This document shows, piece by piece, positions 8,540-17,027 of a DNA stretch of 64,000 nucleotides (positions are counted from its first letter, which is position 1; each line of letters begins with the position of its first letter). The stretch is taken from NCBI RefSeq assembly GCF_036178145.1, contig NZ_CP108067.1:2108001-2172000 (forward strand), read 5' to 3'. The notes below the pieces were generated by a model, which did no database searches, was not told the DNA's origin, and saw only the letters and a program-made list of their open reading frames with translations. The translations under genes and the position numbers were made by a program. The stretch is from Streptomyces sp. NBC_00273 (lineage in GTDB: Bacteria > Actinomycetota > Actinomycetes > Streptomycetales > Streptomycetaceae).

Positions 8540-8988
8540 TGTCCGACATCAGCGTGCGTTCCGTGCGGGACGGCGATTTCGCCCAGTGGCGCGCCCTCTA
8601 CCGGGGCTACGCCGACTTCTACGGGGTGGAGCAGACCGAGGAGGCGGCCGCCACGGTCTGGTCCTGGGTGACCGACCCCGGCCACGAGGTGGGCGCCCTG
8701 GTGGCCGAGGACACGGAGGGGCGGCTGCTGGGCCTCGCCCACTACCGTCCGTTCGCGCGCCCGCTCTCCGCGACGGTGGGCTGCTTCCTCGACGACCTGT
8801 TCGTGGCACCGCAGCACCGCGGTTCGGGCGCCGCCGACCTGCTGCTCGGCGCACTGCGCGAGCTCGCGGCCGAGCGCGGCTGGAGCGTGGTCCGCTGGAT
8901 CACCGCCGATGACAACCACCGGGCGCGGTCCAAGTACGACCGGGTCGCCCAGCGGACCATGTGGGTCACGTACGACATGGCTCCGTGA
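8540..8988 (+). CDS. GNAT family N-acetyltransferase
   Basis: This 149-residue protein has the GNAT fold: the N-terminal VRDGDFAQWRALYRGYADFYG strand and helices, the CFLDDLFVAPQHRGSGAADLLLGALRELA motif that binds the acetyl-CoA pyrophosphate (about residues 84-112), and a final WITADDNHRARSKYDRV segment. It transfers an acetyl group from acetyl-CoA to an unknown amine. CGGGAG lies 9 nt before the ATG. It converges on the DUF3291 gene with 4 nt between stops. Confidence 0.9.
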
Positions 8989-8992
8989 GCCC

Positions 8993-9598
8993 CTATCGGT
9001 TCGGCGCCGAGGCCCTGGGCTCCCCCGGACGCGGGCTGCGGTGACGGTCCGGGTCGCCCTTCGACCCGATGCCTCGGGTCCTGGTCGGCGTTCCGTCCGG
9101 GGCGAACGGGTGGTGGAAGGTGAAGGCGTGCGGCGCGGAGCCGTGGTCGTGGACGTGTTCCAGCCTGGAAACCCCGTCCCGCCAGGTGGGTATCACGCCG
9201 TCGGGGACCCACCAGAACACGTATCCCGGGTGCCCCGTCTTCTCGAACCAGTCGTAACGCCTGTTCAGCGCCCCACGGTGCAGACCGGTGTAGATGGCGT
9301 CGAAGACGGGGTCCAGGTCGGTCCAGAGCGAGAGGGTCGCGGCCAGGGCGGTGGTTTCCACCGTGCGGCCCTTGCCGTACCAGGTCGGTACGGCGAACTC
9401 CCCCCATGCACCCCAGTCCGCCTCGAAGAGCGTGCCCCGGTCGCCGTCTGCCGCTTCGGCACGGGCGAGGTACCCGGGGTGCTGACTGATCTTCCGGTAG
9501 ATGGCCTCGCCGGTGTCGTAGAGCTCGTTCGTGAGCGGTGTGGGATCGGCGAGCGGTGACTTGAGGACGCCGAATGTGTACAGCGCAAGATGGGGCAT
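8993..9598 (-). CDS. DUF3291 domain-containing protein
   Basis: This 201-residue soluble protein starts at an ATG after AGGGAGAG. It shows DUF3291 features: LALYTFGVLKSPL at the start, repeated Trp/Tyr (TLSLWTDLDPVFDAIYTGLH, RYDWFEKTGHPGYVFWWV) and the late RLEHVHDHGSAPHAFTFHHPF segment. These proteins are related to ABM/spheroidene-monooxygenase-like folds and have no established reaction. The last 30 residues are basic and probably disordered. Its upstream region carries a 26-bp palindrome. Confidence 0.8.
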   Translation of the reverse strand: MPHLALYTFGVLKSPLADPTPLTNELYDTGEAIYRKISQHPGYLARAEAADGDRGTLFEADWGAWGEFAVPTWYGKGRTVETTALAATLSLWTDLDPVFDAIYTGLHRGALNRRYDWFEKTGHPGYVFWWVPDGVIPTWRDGVSRLEHVHDHGSAPHAFTFHHPFAPDGTPTRTRGIGSKGDPDRHRSPRPGEPRASAPNR

Positions 9599-10084
9599 GC
9601 GTCTCTCCCTGGTAGGGGGCTGGTGTGGTCCCGGTGCGGCGGCTTGCGCAGGGGGGCAAGGAGCAGTGGGGCGTGCCGGACCCGTCCCTTCGCGGGTGGC
9701 TCAGCCGAAGGAACTCCTGTGCGCCCGTGGGCGATCGCCGAGGACCAGGTGAAGGTAGCTGCCCCTGCGGGCCATGTCGAAGTTGCGTTTTCCCTGTCCA
9801 AGTGGCCTCTTGGACAGGTCATTGCAGGGCTGGGGCGGGGCGGGGCTAGCTCCGGGGTACCAGTGATCCGCTTCGGCCTACCGGTTCGCCCGGGCGGGCG
9901 GCCTGCCCGGGCTCACCGACCGTCAACGCTGCGGCCGTCCCACCTCGTTCACGCCGCCGGCACCAGGGGGGCACAACCTTGCCGCGCCGGTCCAGGGTCT
10001 CCTTGGTAGCCCACAGCTAGGCTCGCTTCTCATCAGCTCCAGACGTCCCCTCAGGCCGGGAATCGATGCCAGGGACGACCACGG
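9599..10084. other. Intergenic region, 486 bp, regulatory palindrome only
   Basis: No gene is supported between the DUF3291 gene and the hypothetical at 10085. The ORFs lack ribosome sites and recognisable sequence. The one clear signal is the palindrome at 9793-9818; the rest appears to be leader sequence for the leftward DUF3291 gene. Confidence 0.5.
9793..9818. promoter_or_regulatory. Perfect inverted repeat, 10-bp arms, candidate operator
   Basis: Arms CCTGTCCAAG and CTTGGACAGG flank TGGCCT, about 200 bp upstream of the DUF3291 gene. The symmetry and short spacer fit a TetR- or GntR-type operator better than a terminator, since no coding region ends close by. Confidence 0.45.
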
Positions 10085-10600
10085 TCACCTGGCCAGCGGT
10101 TCGGCCAGGAGGACGACCCGATCGGCCGCGACGTCGAAGCCGAGTACCGGACGGCCGTGGCTGCCCTCCGGGTCCATCAGGACGGCCTTGCCCACGCATC
10201 GCCCGATCTCCCGCAGGAAGCCGCAGAACACATCGAGTCGCTCCTGCCCCTGCAACTCCCGCAGGTCAACGTCGAAGTCGATGACGTCGTCGGCGTAGAA
10301 ACGGAAGATCGCCAGGACATCGGCAACCGGCCGGACCCGCAGCTCCGGGCACTCGGCGTCCACCGGGCGGGACAGCACGCTCGCCGCCCGGGGCACCGGA
10401 AGCTCCGTGGCGCCTTCGGAGTAGCGGCACTTCCAGCCCCTCGCCTCGACGAGGTCGAGGACCGCCTGCCAATCCTCGACCGAACAACCCGGGACGCGCA
10501 TGTCCGGCAGCGCCCCCATCAGGTCCGGGTCGAAGAAACAGCTCACGTCGTCCCACAGAAGATCGGCCACACCGCCATGTTGCCCGGCGCCCCGATCCAC
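10085..10600 (-). CDS. Conserved hypothetical acidic protein
   Basis: This 171-residue soluble acidic protein is translated from a GTG at 10600 preceded by AAAGGGG. Coding character is good, but no family was recognised. Visible features are LLWDDVSCFFDPDLMGALPDMRVPG near the start and an acidic, hydrophobic core ADDVIDFDVDLRELQGQ. Small acidic orphans of this kind are sometimes immunity proteins, but no toxin gene is adjacent, so no role is proposed. It lies 36 nt after the anti-sigma gene on the same strand. Confidence 0.65.
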   Translation of the reverse strand: MDRGAGQHGGVADLLWDDVSCFFDPDLMGALPDMRVPGCSVEDWQAVLDLVEARGWKCRYSEGATELPVPRAASVLSRPVDAECPELRVRPVADVLAIFRFYADDVIDFDVDLRELQGQERLDVFCGFLREIGRCVGKAVLMDPEGSHGRPVLGFDVAADRVVLLAEPLAR

Positions 10601-10636
10601 CGCAGCCCCTTTCCGCTCGACCGGAAGGGACGGCGG

Positions 10637-11389
10637 TCAGGCGGGCAGGTCCATCAGGAGCAGGGGGGTCGTGGTGGGTCGTGGGGATCCTCCGGCGGGT
10701 TCGAGGGTGAGGCCGATCGCGCCGGCGTCGGCGGTGTCGCCGTCGACGAGGACGGTGCCGTCCCGGTGGATGAAACCGGCCGGGCTCATGGTGCCGTCGT
10801 GGTCCAGCCACAGCTGGTAGGTCGTGCCGGCGACGGGCGCGGGAAGTCCGCCGGCGGTGAAGACGGCCTTGTTGCGCATGGCCGAGGAGACCACGGTGGC
10901 GGCGGCTCCGTTGCTGGTGCGGCCGTGGGCGGTCCGGGCGTCGGGAGCGGCCAGGACCGTACTGACGTCGTCGAGGCGCTGCTCGATCTGCCGGGCCTGC
11001 TGTTCGTAGTGCCGGCTTTCCTGGCTCTGCCAGGCGGCCAGGCCCGCGAACAGGGCCGCGGCGGCCACGCTCGCGGCCACGGCGAACAGGCCGGCCTTGC
11101 GGCGCAGCGCGCCGCCCACCGGGACCGGGGAGAGGGGGGTGGAGCGTCGGGGCGGGAGTTGGCGCACGCCCTCGACGGCTGCCAGGGTCCGCTGCTTCAT
11201 GGCGGCGGGCGGCGGCTGGGCCACGGCGGCGGCCAGCCGGGCGGCGGTGGCCTGGAACCCGGCCACTTCCAGGCGGCACTCCTCGCACCGGACGAGGTGG
11301 TCGGTGAACGGCTCGCGTTCGCCGACGTCCAGGGCGTTCAGTGCGTACGCGGCGGTGAGGGCGTGGCTATCGGACCGGTGCTGGTTCAT
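10637..11389 (-). CDS. RskA-type membrane anti-sigma factor
   Basis: The 250-residue product has the zinc-binding anti-sigma domain at its N-terminus (HLVRCEECR, the HxxxCxxC signature, about residues 30-40). One membrane helix follows (AGLFAVAASVAAAALFAGLAAW, about 95-117), then an outer-side RskA domain (TYQLWLDHDGTMSPAGFIHRDG...IGLTLEPAGGS). It should hold the neighbouring sigma factor at the membrane and release it after regulated proteolysis. Its ATG overlaps the sigma stop codon as ATGA, which couples translation and stoichiometry. The C-terminal PTTTPLLLMDLP ending is typical of RskA-like proteins. Confidence 0.9.
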   Translation of the reverse strand: MNQHRSDSHALTAAYALNALDVGEREPFTDHLVRCEECRLEVAGFQATAARLAAAVAQPPPAAMKQRTLAAVEGVRQLPPRRSTPLSPVPVGGALRRKAGLFAVAASVAAAALFAGLAAWQSQESRHYEQQARQIEQRLDDVSTVLAAPDARTAHGRTSNGAAATVVSSAMRNKAVFTAGGLPAPVAGTTYQLWLDHDGTMSPAGFIHRDGTVLVDGDTADAGAIGLTLEPAGGSPRPTTTPLLLMDLPA

Positions 11390-12063
11390 GTGGTCACCCC
11401 CATGCAGTCGCGGAGCCGGACCAGTCCGTCGCGCATGCGCGTCTTGACGGTGGGAAGCGGCGTGTGGAGGACTTCGGCGACCTCGCGGTAGGTCAGGCCC
11501 TGGTAGTAGGCCATGGTCACCGCCTGGCGCTGGAGTTCGGTGAGGCCGTGCAGGCAGCGGCGGACCTGTTCGCTGTCCAGGCGGATCTCGACCTGTTCTG
11601 CGACCTCGTCGAATGCCGTCCGGTGTTCGCGGGCGGCCTGTGCGCGTTCCCGGTCGGCGGACGCCTGGGCGGAGCGGACCCGGTCGACGGCCCGCCGGTG
11701 GGCGATGGTCGCCACCCACGTGGTGACGCTGGCGGAGTCGGGCCGGTAGCGGGCGGCCTGCCGCCACAGGTCGATCATGACCTCTTGGGCGACCTCCTCG
11801 GACTGGGCCCGGTCGCGTACGACTTTGATCACGATCCCGAAGACCAGCGGGGCGAGGGCGTCGTACAGGACGGAGAACGCCTCTTTGTCGCCGTGTGCGA
11901 CCTGCCGCATGACCTCGGGGAGCTCGGCACGGTCGGTGCGGTTGGTGGGGCCGCCGGTGGGGTCGGGGCCGAAGCGGCTCGGCTGGTTCACGGGGCGGGC
12001 TCCGGCCTGGGGAACCAGACGCAGGGGCGGCCGGGATCGTCCGGCCGGGGGCGGGGTGTCCAT
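11386..12063 (-). CDS. ECF sigma factor, SigK-like (ECF19 type)
   Basis: This 225-residue protein has region 2 (DKEAFSVLYDALAPLVFGIVIKVVRDRAQSEEVAQEVMIDLWRQA, about residues 50-95) and region 4 (LTELQRQAVTMAYYQGLTYREVAEVLHTPLPTVKTRMRDGLVRLRD, about 170-215). The ending CMGVTT is usual for SigK-like factors. It recruits RNA polymerase to a small regulon and is held by the RskA-type product encoded downstream with a 4-bp overlap. The start at 12063 is preferred over 12108 because the longer N-terminus is not family-like. Confidence 0.9.
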   Translation of the reverse strand: MDTPPPAGRSRPPLRLVPQAGARPVNQPSRFGPDPTGGPTNRTDRAELPEVMRQVAHGDKEAFSVLYDALAPLVFGIVIKVVRDRAQSEEVAQEVMIDLWRQAARYRPDSASVTTWVATIAHRRAVDRVRSAQASADRERAQAAREHRTAFDEVAEQVEIRLDSEQVRRCLHGLTELQRQAVTMAYYQGLTYREVAEVLHTPLPTVKTRMRDGLVRLRDCMGVTT

Positions 12064-12235
12064 CGCATGGTGATCCTTGTCCGGAGAGCAGCGGCCGGAC
12101 CGCCGCACGGGGCGGTGCGGGCCACAGGTCCAGGGGATGGGTCTGATGGTTCTTCGTAGCGGAGGCGCGTGCGGATGGGAGGGCGTTCACGCTCCGGGAC
12201 GAGGCGCGGTTCCCTCGTTCGAGGGAACCGTCGGG

Positions 12236-12655
12236 TCAGCCGTCCCGCCAGGTGAGCACGGCGATGACCTGCTTGCCGCGCGGTGAGCGGCTGACGAAGA
12301 GGTCCGCGCCGAGCGCCCGGACGATCTGCAGGCCGCGCCCCCGGGTGGCCTCGGTCCCGTGGCCGTCGCCCCGCTGGGGCAGGGAGAGCGAGCCGTCGCT
12401 GACGCAGATGCCCGCCCGGCCCCGGTCCAGGCTGATCGTGAGCGCGTACGGGGGAACGGCGTGCCGGACCGCGTTGGTGGCGAGCTCGGACGCGATCAGC
12501 AGGATGTCGCAGGCGGTCTCCTGTGGGCAGCGCACGGGGTGCAGGGCCAGGGTGCGCGCGGCGCTGCGGCGGGCTTCCCCGGCGGCCTGTGGTCCTGAGG
12601 TCAGGGGGTGGTGCACGGTCCTCGGCCGCGCCGGGGATGCGATTGCGGTGTCCAT
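12236..12655 (-). CDS. RsbW/SpoIIAB-like ATP-binding regulatory protein
   Basis: This 139-residue GHKL ATPase has the N-box ILLIASELATNAVRHA (about residues 51-66), a G1-like ICVSDGS and a G2-like GRGLQIVRALGADLF. Many such small Streptomyces proteins are anti-sigma or anti-anti-sigma kinases; this one has no partner gene next to it, but the SpoIIE-type phosphatase at 5905 could act in the same switch. It is translated from an ATG at 12655 and lies upstream of the sigma gene on the same strand, with a gap of about 170 nt. Confidence 0.85.
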   Translation of the reverse strand: MDTAIASPARPRTVHHPLTSGPQAAGEARRSAARTLALHPVRCPQETACDILLIASELATNAVRHAVPPYALTISLDRGRAGICVSDGSLSLPQRGDGHGTEATRGRGLQIVRALGADLFVSRSPRGKQVIAVLTWRDG

Positions 12656-12781
12656 GACGGTTCCTCGCTGTGCGAGCGGCCCCGGTGGCTCCGGGCCGGT
12701 CCGGGGGCCGGGAACGGACGGGGTTCCGGGGCGGTGACCCCGGAACCCCTGTGCGCCGGTCGGCGCTGCGGCGCTGGGGCG

Positions 12782-13165
12782 CTACCACTTGTTGTGGCAG
12801 TTCCAGTGGCCGGGCACCCAGTGCTGCGAGTGGCCCTTGCCCCACCAGCCGTCGTGCCAGTTGCCGTGGTGGTCGCGGTAGCCCTCGTGCCAGGTGCCGT
12901 GATGCCACTTGGACTCCCAGTGGCCCTTCACCCAGGTGCACCGGTCATGGCGGTCCCACCGGTTGTGGTGGTCCCACCGGTCGTGCCGGTCCTGGCGGTG
13001 GTCACGATCACGGTCACGGTCGCCGGTGAGCGTCGAGCTCACCGTGGCGGATGCCGCCGGGGCGGCGTTCGCGGTGCCGGAGAGGCCCAGCAGCGAGCCG
13101 CCGGCCAGCAGCCCGGCGGACGCGGTCCCGACGAGCAGGCGCCGTGTGCGCAGCGAACCGGTCAT
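12782..13165 (-). CDS. Small secreted His/Trp-rich protein
   Basis: The 127-residue product starts at 13165 after a strong AAGGAGGTGA and has a clear signal peptide ending near SGTANA (about residue 34). The mature part is extremely rich in His, Trp, Asp, Arg and Gly: DRDRDRD, then HDRWDHHNRWDRHDR, then repeated W-x-x-GHW/GHWN units. Two Cys residues could form a disulfide. The composition suggests metal binding (zinc, copper or nickel) or cell-wall contact. No family is recognised. It is divergent from the triplet-repeat secreted protein, so the two may respond to the same signal. Confidence 0.7.
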   Translation of the reverse strand: MTGSLRTRRLLVGTASAGLLAGGSLLGLSGTANAAPAASATVSSTLTGDRDRDRDHRQDRHDRWDHHNRWDRHDRCTWVKGHWESKWHHGTWHEGYRDHHGNWHDGWWGKGHSQHWVPGHWNCHNKW

Positions 13166-13561
13166 CGCACTCACCTCCTTCCCTTCATCGGACGGTCGGT
13201 TCAGCGGCCCCCTCAACCTCAGGAGCCTCACCAGGGATTCGCCACGCACAGCGCGAGGGATTGGAAAAACCTCATCTACGGGACAAAACATCGCGACGCG
13301 AAGGGGATCGCCACCTACCGACGAGTAGAGCATTTGCAAGGCAGAATCATGAGATCAACCGTATCTGCGGCCTTATCTGGCTGATACATTCCGCAGGCGC
13401 AATCCGCACGCCCCATCCCGTCACGGCAGTCCCCGACCTGGTTCGACGCCGTGCCGAGCACCTCGGTCAGACCGAAGCCCCGAGAACCACCACGGATGCG
13501 TCGGAGGCCGTGCGGCCACGGCCGCCTCCAGCCGAGATCCACCTCCGAAGGGGAAATCCTG
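13166..13561. other. Divergent promoter region, 396 bp
   Basis: No gene is seen between the two secreted-protein genes. The stretch from about 13255 to 13390 is noticeably A/T-richer than its surroundings and probably holds both promoters. A small CTAC/GTAG palindrome sits near 13315. Confidence 0.45.
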
Positions 13562-14641
13562 ATGCGAAAGATGCTTCTGCGGCGCCCGGCCGCGGGAAAG
13601 GCGCTGGTCGTGAGCGCCCTGCTGGCCCTGGCCGTACCGGGAATCGCGTACGCCAACACGGTCGGCGTGACCGTGAAGACCCCGGGCGCCACCGCGGGAC
13701 CCGGCTCCGCCTTCTCCGAGATATCCACCAACGCCGCCTGTAGCAGCGGCCTGATCTCCGGTGGCGGGATCAACCAGGCCATCGGCACCGGCACCTCGTC
13801 GAACGGCAACAAGATCAACGGCACCTCGCCGAGCCCCGACGGCAGCACCGAGTACACCGGCTCCACCGGCGTGGTCGGGACCGACGTGGCCTACTGGCTC
13901 GGCATCGGCGGTAGCGGCGGCGCGGTGAACGCTTCCTTCTCCAGCACTCCGTACGCCCTGTGCTTCACCAGCAATCTGATCAACCACACCCAGGTGGTCA
14001 TGAACAAGACCGCCGGACCCACCACCAGTGGGACGGTGGGCCTGGTCACCGCGAGCTGCCCGGCCAACACGCGGCTGATCGGCGGCGGCGCCCGCATCAC
14101 CCCGGCGAGCGTCGGCAGCCTCAAGCCCATCGCGAGCTTCCCCACCTTCAACGACTCCGCCCACGGCTTCGGTCAGAAGGCCGCGGCCGACGGCGAGAAC
14201 AACCCCGACTCCTGGACCGCGGTGGGCTGGAACGGCGGCGGCGGCAACAGCAACAACACCACGTACGCCTACGCGATCTGCAGCGGCAACAACATCAACG
14301 TCAGCGGTGCCACCGTCAAGGTCCGCCACAGCGAGGTGAGCGGCCCGACCGCGGCGACCAGCGGCCAGACGGTCACGGTCGGCTGCGGCGGCAACGACGG
14401 AAAGCTGGTCAGCGGAGGCGCCGCGATCAGCGGTGGCAACGTCACGACCACCGCCTTCACCGGCCCCGGATCGGTCGGCGACCACCTCAACGGCAGCTAC
14501 CCGAGCACCTCCGGCGGCACCCCGGTCAGCGACGGAACCACCACCGCCGCCTACTGGACGGCCGTCACCCACACCGGCGGGGTCAGCTCGCCGGGGACCT
14601 ACTCCGACGCCTGGGCGCTGTGCGCCGATGACGGCGTCTGA
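13562..14641 (+). CDS. Secreted protein with three internal repeats
   Basis: This 359-residue protein has a signal peptide (RKMLLRRPAAGK, hydrophobic core, cut near AYA, residue 31). Three modules of about 105 residues follow. Each has a Cys before an L-I/V-S/G-GG segment (CSSGLISGGGI; CPANTRLIGGGARI; CGGNDGKLVSGGAAI), a middle part with a YW or SW followed by glycines, and a closing YA-x-C or WALC. The two Cys per module suggest one disulfide each. It resembles a beta-rich surface or wall protein, but no named family was recognised. AAGGGG precedes the ATG. Confidence 0.7.
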   Translation: MRKMLLRRPAAGKALVVSALLALAVPGIAYANTVGVTVKTPGATAGPGSAFSEISTNAACSSGLISGGGINQAIGTGTSSNGNKINGTSPSPDGSTEYTGSTGVVGTDVAYWLGIGGSGGAVNASFSSTPYALCFTSNLINHTQVVMNKTAGPTTSGTVGLVTASCPANTRLIGGGARITPASVGSLKPIASFPTFNDSAHGFGQKAAADGENNPDSWTAVGWNGGGGNSNNTTYAYAICSGNNINVSGATVKVRHSEVSGPTAATSGQTVTVGCGGNDGKLVSGGAAISGGNVTTTAFTGPGSVGDHLNGSYPSTSGGTPVSDGTTTAAYWTAVTHTGGVSSPGTYSDAWALCADDGV

Positions 14642-14691
14642 GCCACCGGCAGCTGCCCGCATCTTCCCAAGTACTCTCGTTTGGATCCTCG

Positions 14692-16491
14692 TTGAGCATC
14701 TTCAGAGCCAAGACAGCAGTGGCGGCCGGCGTGACCGGTCTGCTGGCAGCCGTACTGGTGGCCGCACCCGCGACCGCCGACCCGGCCGGGGCGCCGTCGC
14801 CCTGCGGTGCGGGCGGCACGTTCACCGCCTCGCCCCCCACCTGCACCTACACGGCGGTCGGTACGGACACCTTCACCGTCCCTGAGGGCGTGAGCGCCGT
14901 CACCGTGGACGTGTTCGGAGCCGAGGGCGGCAGCGCGGCCGGCTTCGTCACCCCCAATCCCCCGAACGAGGGGGCGGCCGGCGGACTCGGCGGCGAGACC
15001 CGCGCGGGCCTCGCCGTGAGCGCGGGCCAGAACCTGCAGATCACGGTGGGCGGCGCCGGCAGTTCCGGCAGTTCGCGGCGCGGCGAGTACGCCCGGCCCG
15101 GCGGCACCGGCCACGGGGCCGGCGGCGGCGGTGCGCACGGCGGGGGCGGTTCCGGCGGCGGCGCCACCGATGTGCGCGTCGGCGCCTTCGGACCGGCCGA
15201 CCGGGTCCTCGTCGCCGGCGGCGGCGGGGGCGCGGGCAACGGCGGGCCCCTGCTGCACGGCGGCCACGGCGGCGGCCCGGCCGGTGAGCCCGGCGGCCAG
15301 GGCGGCGGTCCGGAAGGATCCGGTCTCGGGGGCGGGGGCGCGACCCAGACCGCGCACGGCACCGGCAGCCGCACCTCGCCCCTCGGCGGCCCCGGAATAC
15401 CCGGAGGCGACATCGACCCCAACACCGGACTGCCCAACCCGGGCAGCGGCGGCCCCGGCGGCAACGGCGCACGCGGAGGCAACGGCGGAGGAGGCGGTGG
15501 CGGAGGCTACTTCGGCGGTGGCGGCGGCTCCGGCGGCGGTAACCCCGACAACCTGTACGGGGCAGGCGGCGGGGGCGGCAGCGGCTTCGCGACTCCGGCG
15601 GCCACCGACGCCGTCCTCCTGCCGGGGGTGAACCGCGGCAACGGCAAGGCGGTCGTCTCGTTCCGGTACGGGTCCTCGCTCACGGTGGCCGCGGACACGG
15701 ACGCACCGCTGTTCGGGCACCCCGTGACCCTCACCGCGACCGCCGCCCCGGCGCATCCGGCCGCGGGCGCTCCGGGCGGGACGGTCACCTTCTTCGACGG
15801 GACCACGGCACTGGCGACCGTGCCGCTCGACGGCGGGCGGGCCCGGCTGCGCACCGCCGCGTTCCGGCCCGGCTCCCACGCGATCACCGCGACCTACGGC
15901 GGGGATGCGAGCCACACGCCGAGCGCGACGGCCGGGCCGGCCCCCGTCACGGTCGGTTTCAGCCTGCCGTGCATCACGACGGCACGGGTCGGCACCCTGA
16001 CGGTGGCCGCCGGCCAGGCGCTCTGCATCGCCTCGGGCGGCAGTCAAACGGGCCCGGTCGAGGTGGCTCCCGGCGGGTCCCTGGCGATCACGGACGCCCG
16101 TGTCACCGGGCCCGTGTCCGCCGAGGGCGCCCTGGCCCTCGCCCTCTGCGGCTCACGCCTCACCGGCCCCGTCTCCGTCACGGACAGCGCCGGCTACGTC
16201 CTGGCCGGCTCGGACGACGGGCCGACCGCCTGCGCCGGCAACACCTTCCAGGGTCCGCTGACCTTCGGGGGCAACACCGGCGGCCTCCAGGCCTCCGCCA
16301 ACACGGTCACCGGACCGGTACGGATCGACGGCAACAGCGGCGACGGACCGCTGCCCGGCGCGGACGTCCCGGCGTTCCGGGCCAACCGGGTCACCGGACC
16401 GCTGCGTTGCGAGGGCAACGCACCGGAGCTGGTGCAGACGGGCACCGTCGTCCAGGGGCCCCGGTCCGGCCAGTGCCGCCCGGCGCCGTAA
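14692..16491 (+). CDS. Secreted glycine-rich protein with Ig-like and repeat region
   Basis: The 599-residue product starts with a TTG and a signal peptide (cut near ATA-DP, about residue 30). A short beta domain (YTAVGTDTFTVPEGVSAVTVDVFGAEGG) leads into about 200 residues of glycine runs such as GGGGSGGGATDVRVG and GGGGGGGGYFGGGGG. An Ig-like Big_3-type domain follows (PVTLTATAAPAHPAAGAPGGTVTFFDGTTALATVPL, about 350-420). The C-terminal third has short repeats around NTVTGPVRIDGNSG and NRVTGPLRCEGN, like a beta-helix. It is probably a surface structural or adhesive protein. The TTG is preceded only by a weak GGATC. Confidence 0.65.
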   Translation: MSIFRAKTAVAAGVTGLLAAVLVAAPATADPAGAPSPCGAGGTFTASPPTCTYTAVGTDTFTVPEGVSAVTVDVFGAEGGSAAGFVTPNPPNEGAAGGLGGETRAGLAVSAGQNLQITVGGAGSSGSSRRGEYARPGGTGHGAGGGGAHGGGGSGGGATDVRVGAFGPADRVLVAGGGGGAGNGGPLLHGGHGGGPAGEPGGQGGGPEGSGLGGGGATQTAHGTGSRTSPLGGPGIPGGDIDPNTGLPNPGSGGPGGNGARGGNGGGGGGGGYFGGGGGSGGGNPDNLYGAGGGGGSGFATPAATDAVLLPGVNRGNGKAVVSFRYGSSLTVAADTDAPLFGHPVTLTATAAPAHPAAGAPGGTVTFFDGTTALATVPLDGGRARLRTAAFRPGSHAITATYGGDASHTPSATAGPAPVTVGFSLPCITTARVGTLTVAAGQALCIASGGSQTGPVEVAPGGSLAITDARVTGPVSAEGALALALCGSRLTGPVSVTDSAGYVLAGSDDGPTACAGNTFQGPLTFGGNTGGLQASANTVTGPVRIDGNSGDGPLPGADVPAFRANRVTGPLRCEGNAPELVQTGTVVQGPRSGQCRPAP

Positions 16492-16534
16492 CCGCACCCG
16501 CTCCTTAGCCGGCAACGCCGGGCGGTGACGCACG

Positions 16535-16563
16535 GGCACCCGGGACGATCCGTCCCGGGTGCC
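16535..16563. terminator. Perfect hairpin terminator after the glycine-rich protein
   Basis: Thirteen-nt arms (GGCACCCGGGACG and complement) around ATC, 44 nt after the stop. The next gene starts 41 nt further on, so it also insulates the molybdenum-regulator gene. Confidence 0.65.
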
Positions 16564-16604
16564 TCGCCGTTCGCGGCCGGAGCGGCACCGCCTATGCTGC
16601 GGGC

Positions 16605-17003
16605 GTGCCGTCGTACTCGATGGGCGTTGCCGCCCAACTGCTGCGCGTGAGCCCCGAAACCGTCCGCCGGTGGGCCGAGTCGGGCCGACTGCCGGCCGAC
16701 CGCGCTCCGGACGGTTCCCGGGCCGTCGACGGCGTGGCCCTCGCCGCCTTCGCCAAGGAACGCGCCACCGGGATGCACCCGTTGCCGCCCGGCACCGCCC
16801 AGACCTCCGTACGGAACTCCTTCGCCGGGATCGTCACCGCCGTCCGGCTCGACGAAGTGGCGGCCCGCGTGGAGATCCAGTCGGGGCCGCACCACGTGGT
16901 GTCCGTGGTGACCAGGGAGTCGGTCGAACAGCTCGGCATCACGGTCGGCTCGACCGTCACGGCGCGGGTGAAGTCCACCGAGGTCCACATCGCCCTGCCG
17001 TAG
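16605..17003 (+). CDS. HTH-TOBE regulator, probable molybdate/Moco-responsive
   Basis: This 132-residue protein has an N-terminal MerR/excisionase-like helix-turn-helix (VAAQLLRVSPETVRRWAESGRLPADR, about residues 8-34) and a C-terminal Mop/TOBE domain (SVRNSFAGIVTAVRLDEVAARVEIQSGPH...SVTARVKSTEVHIAL, about 68-131) that binds molybdate or tungstate oxyanions. It resembles a minimal ModE-type sensor. The setting supports this: a molybdenum hydroxylase, a Moco-binding protein and a tandem-Mop protein lie within 6 kb. The GTG at 16605 is the only suitable start. It converges on pucR. Confidence 0.85.
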   Translation: MPSYSMGVAAQLLRVSPETVRRWAESGRLPADRAPDGSRAVDGVALAAFAKERATGMHPLPPGTAQTSVRNSFAGIVTAVRLDEVAARVEIQSGPHHVVSVVTRESVEQLGITVGSTVTARVKSTEVHIALP

Positions 17004-17027
17004 GCCCCCGCCCCGCCCCCGGGGCGG

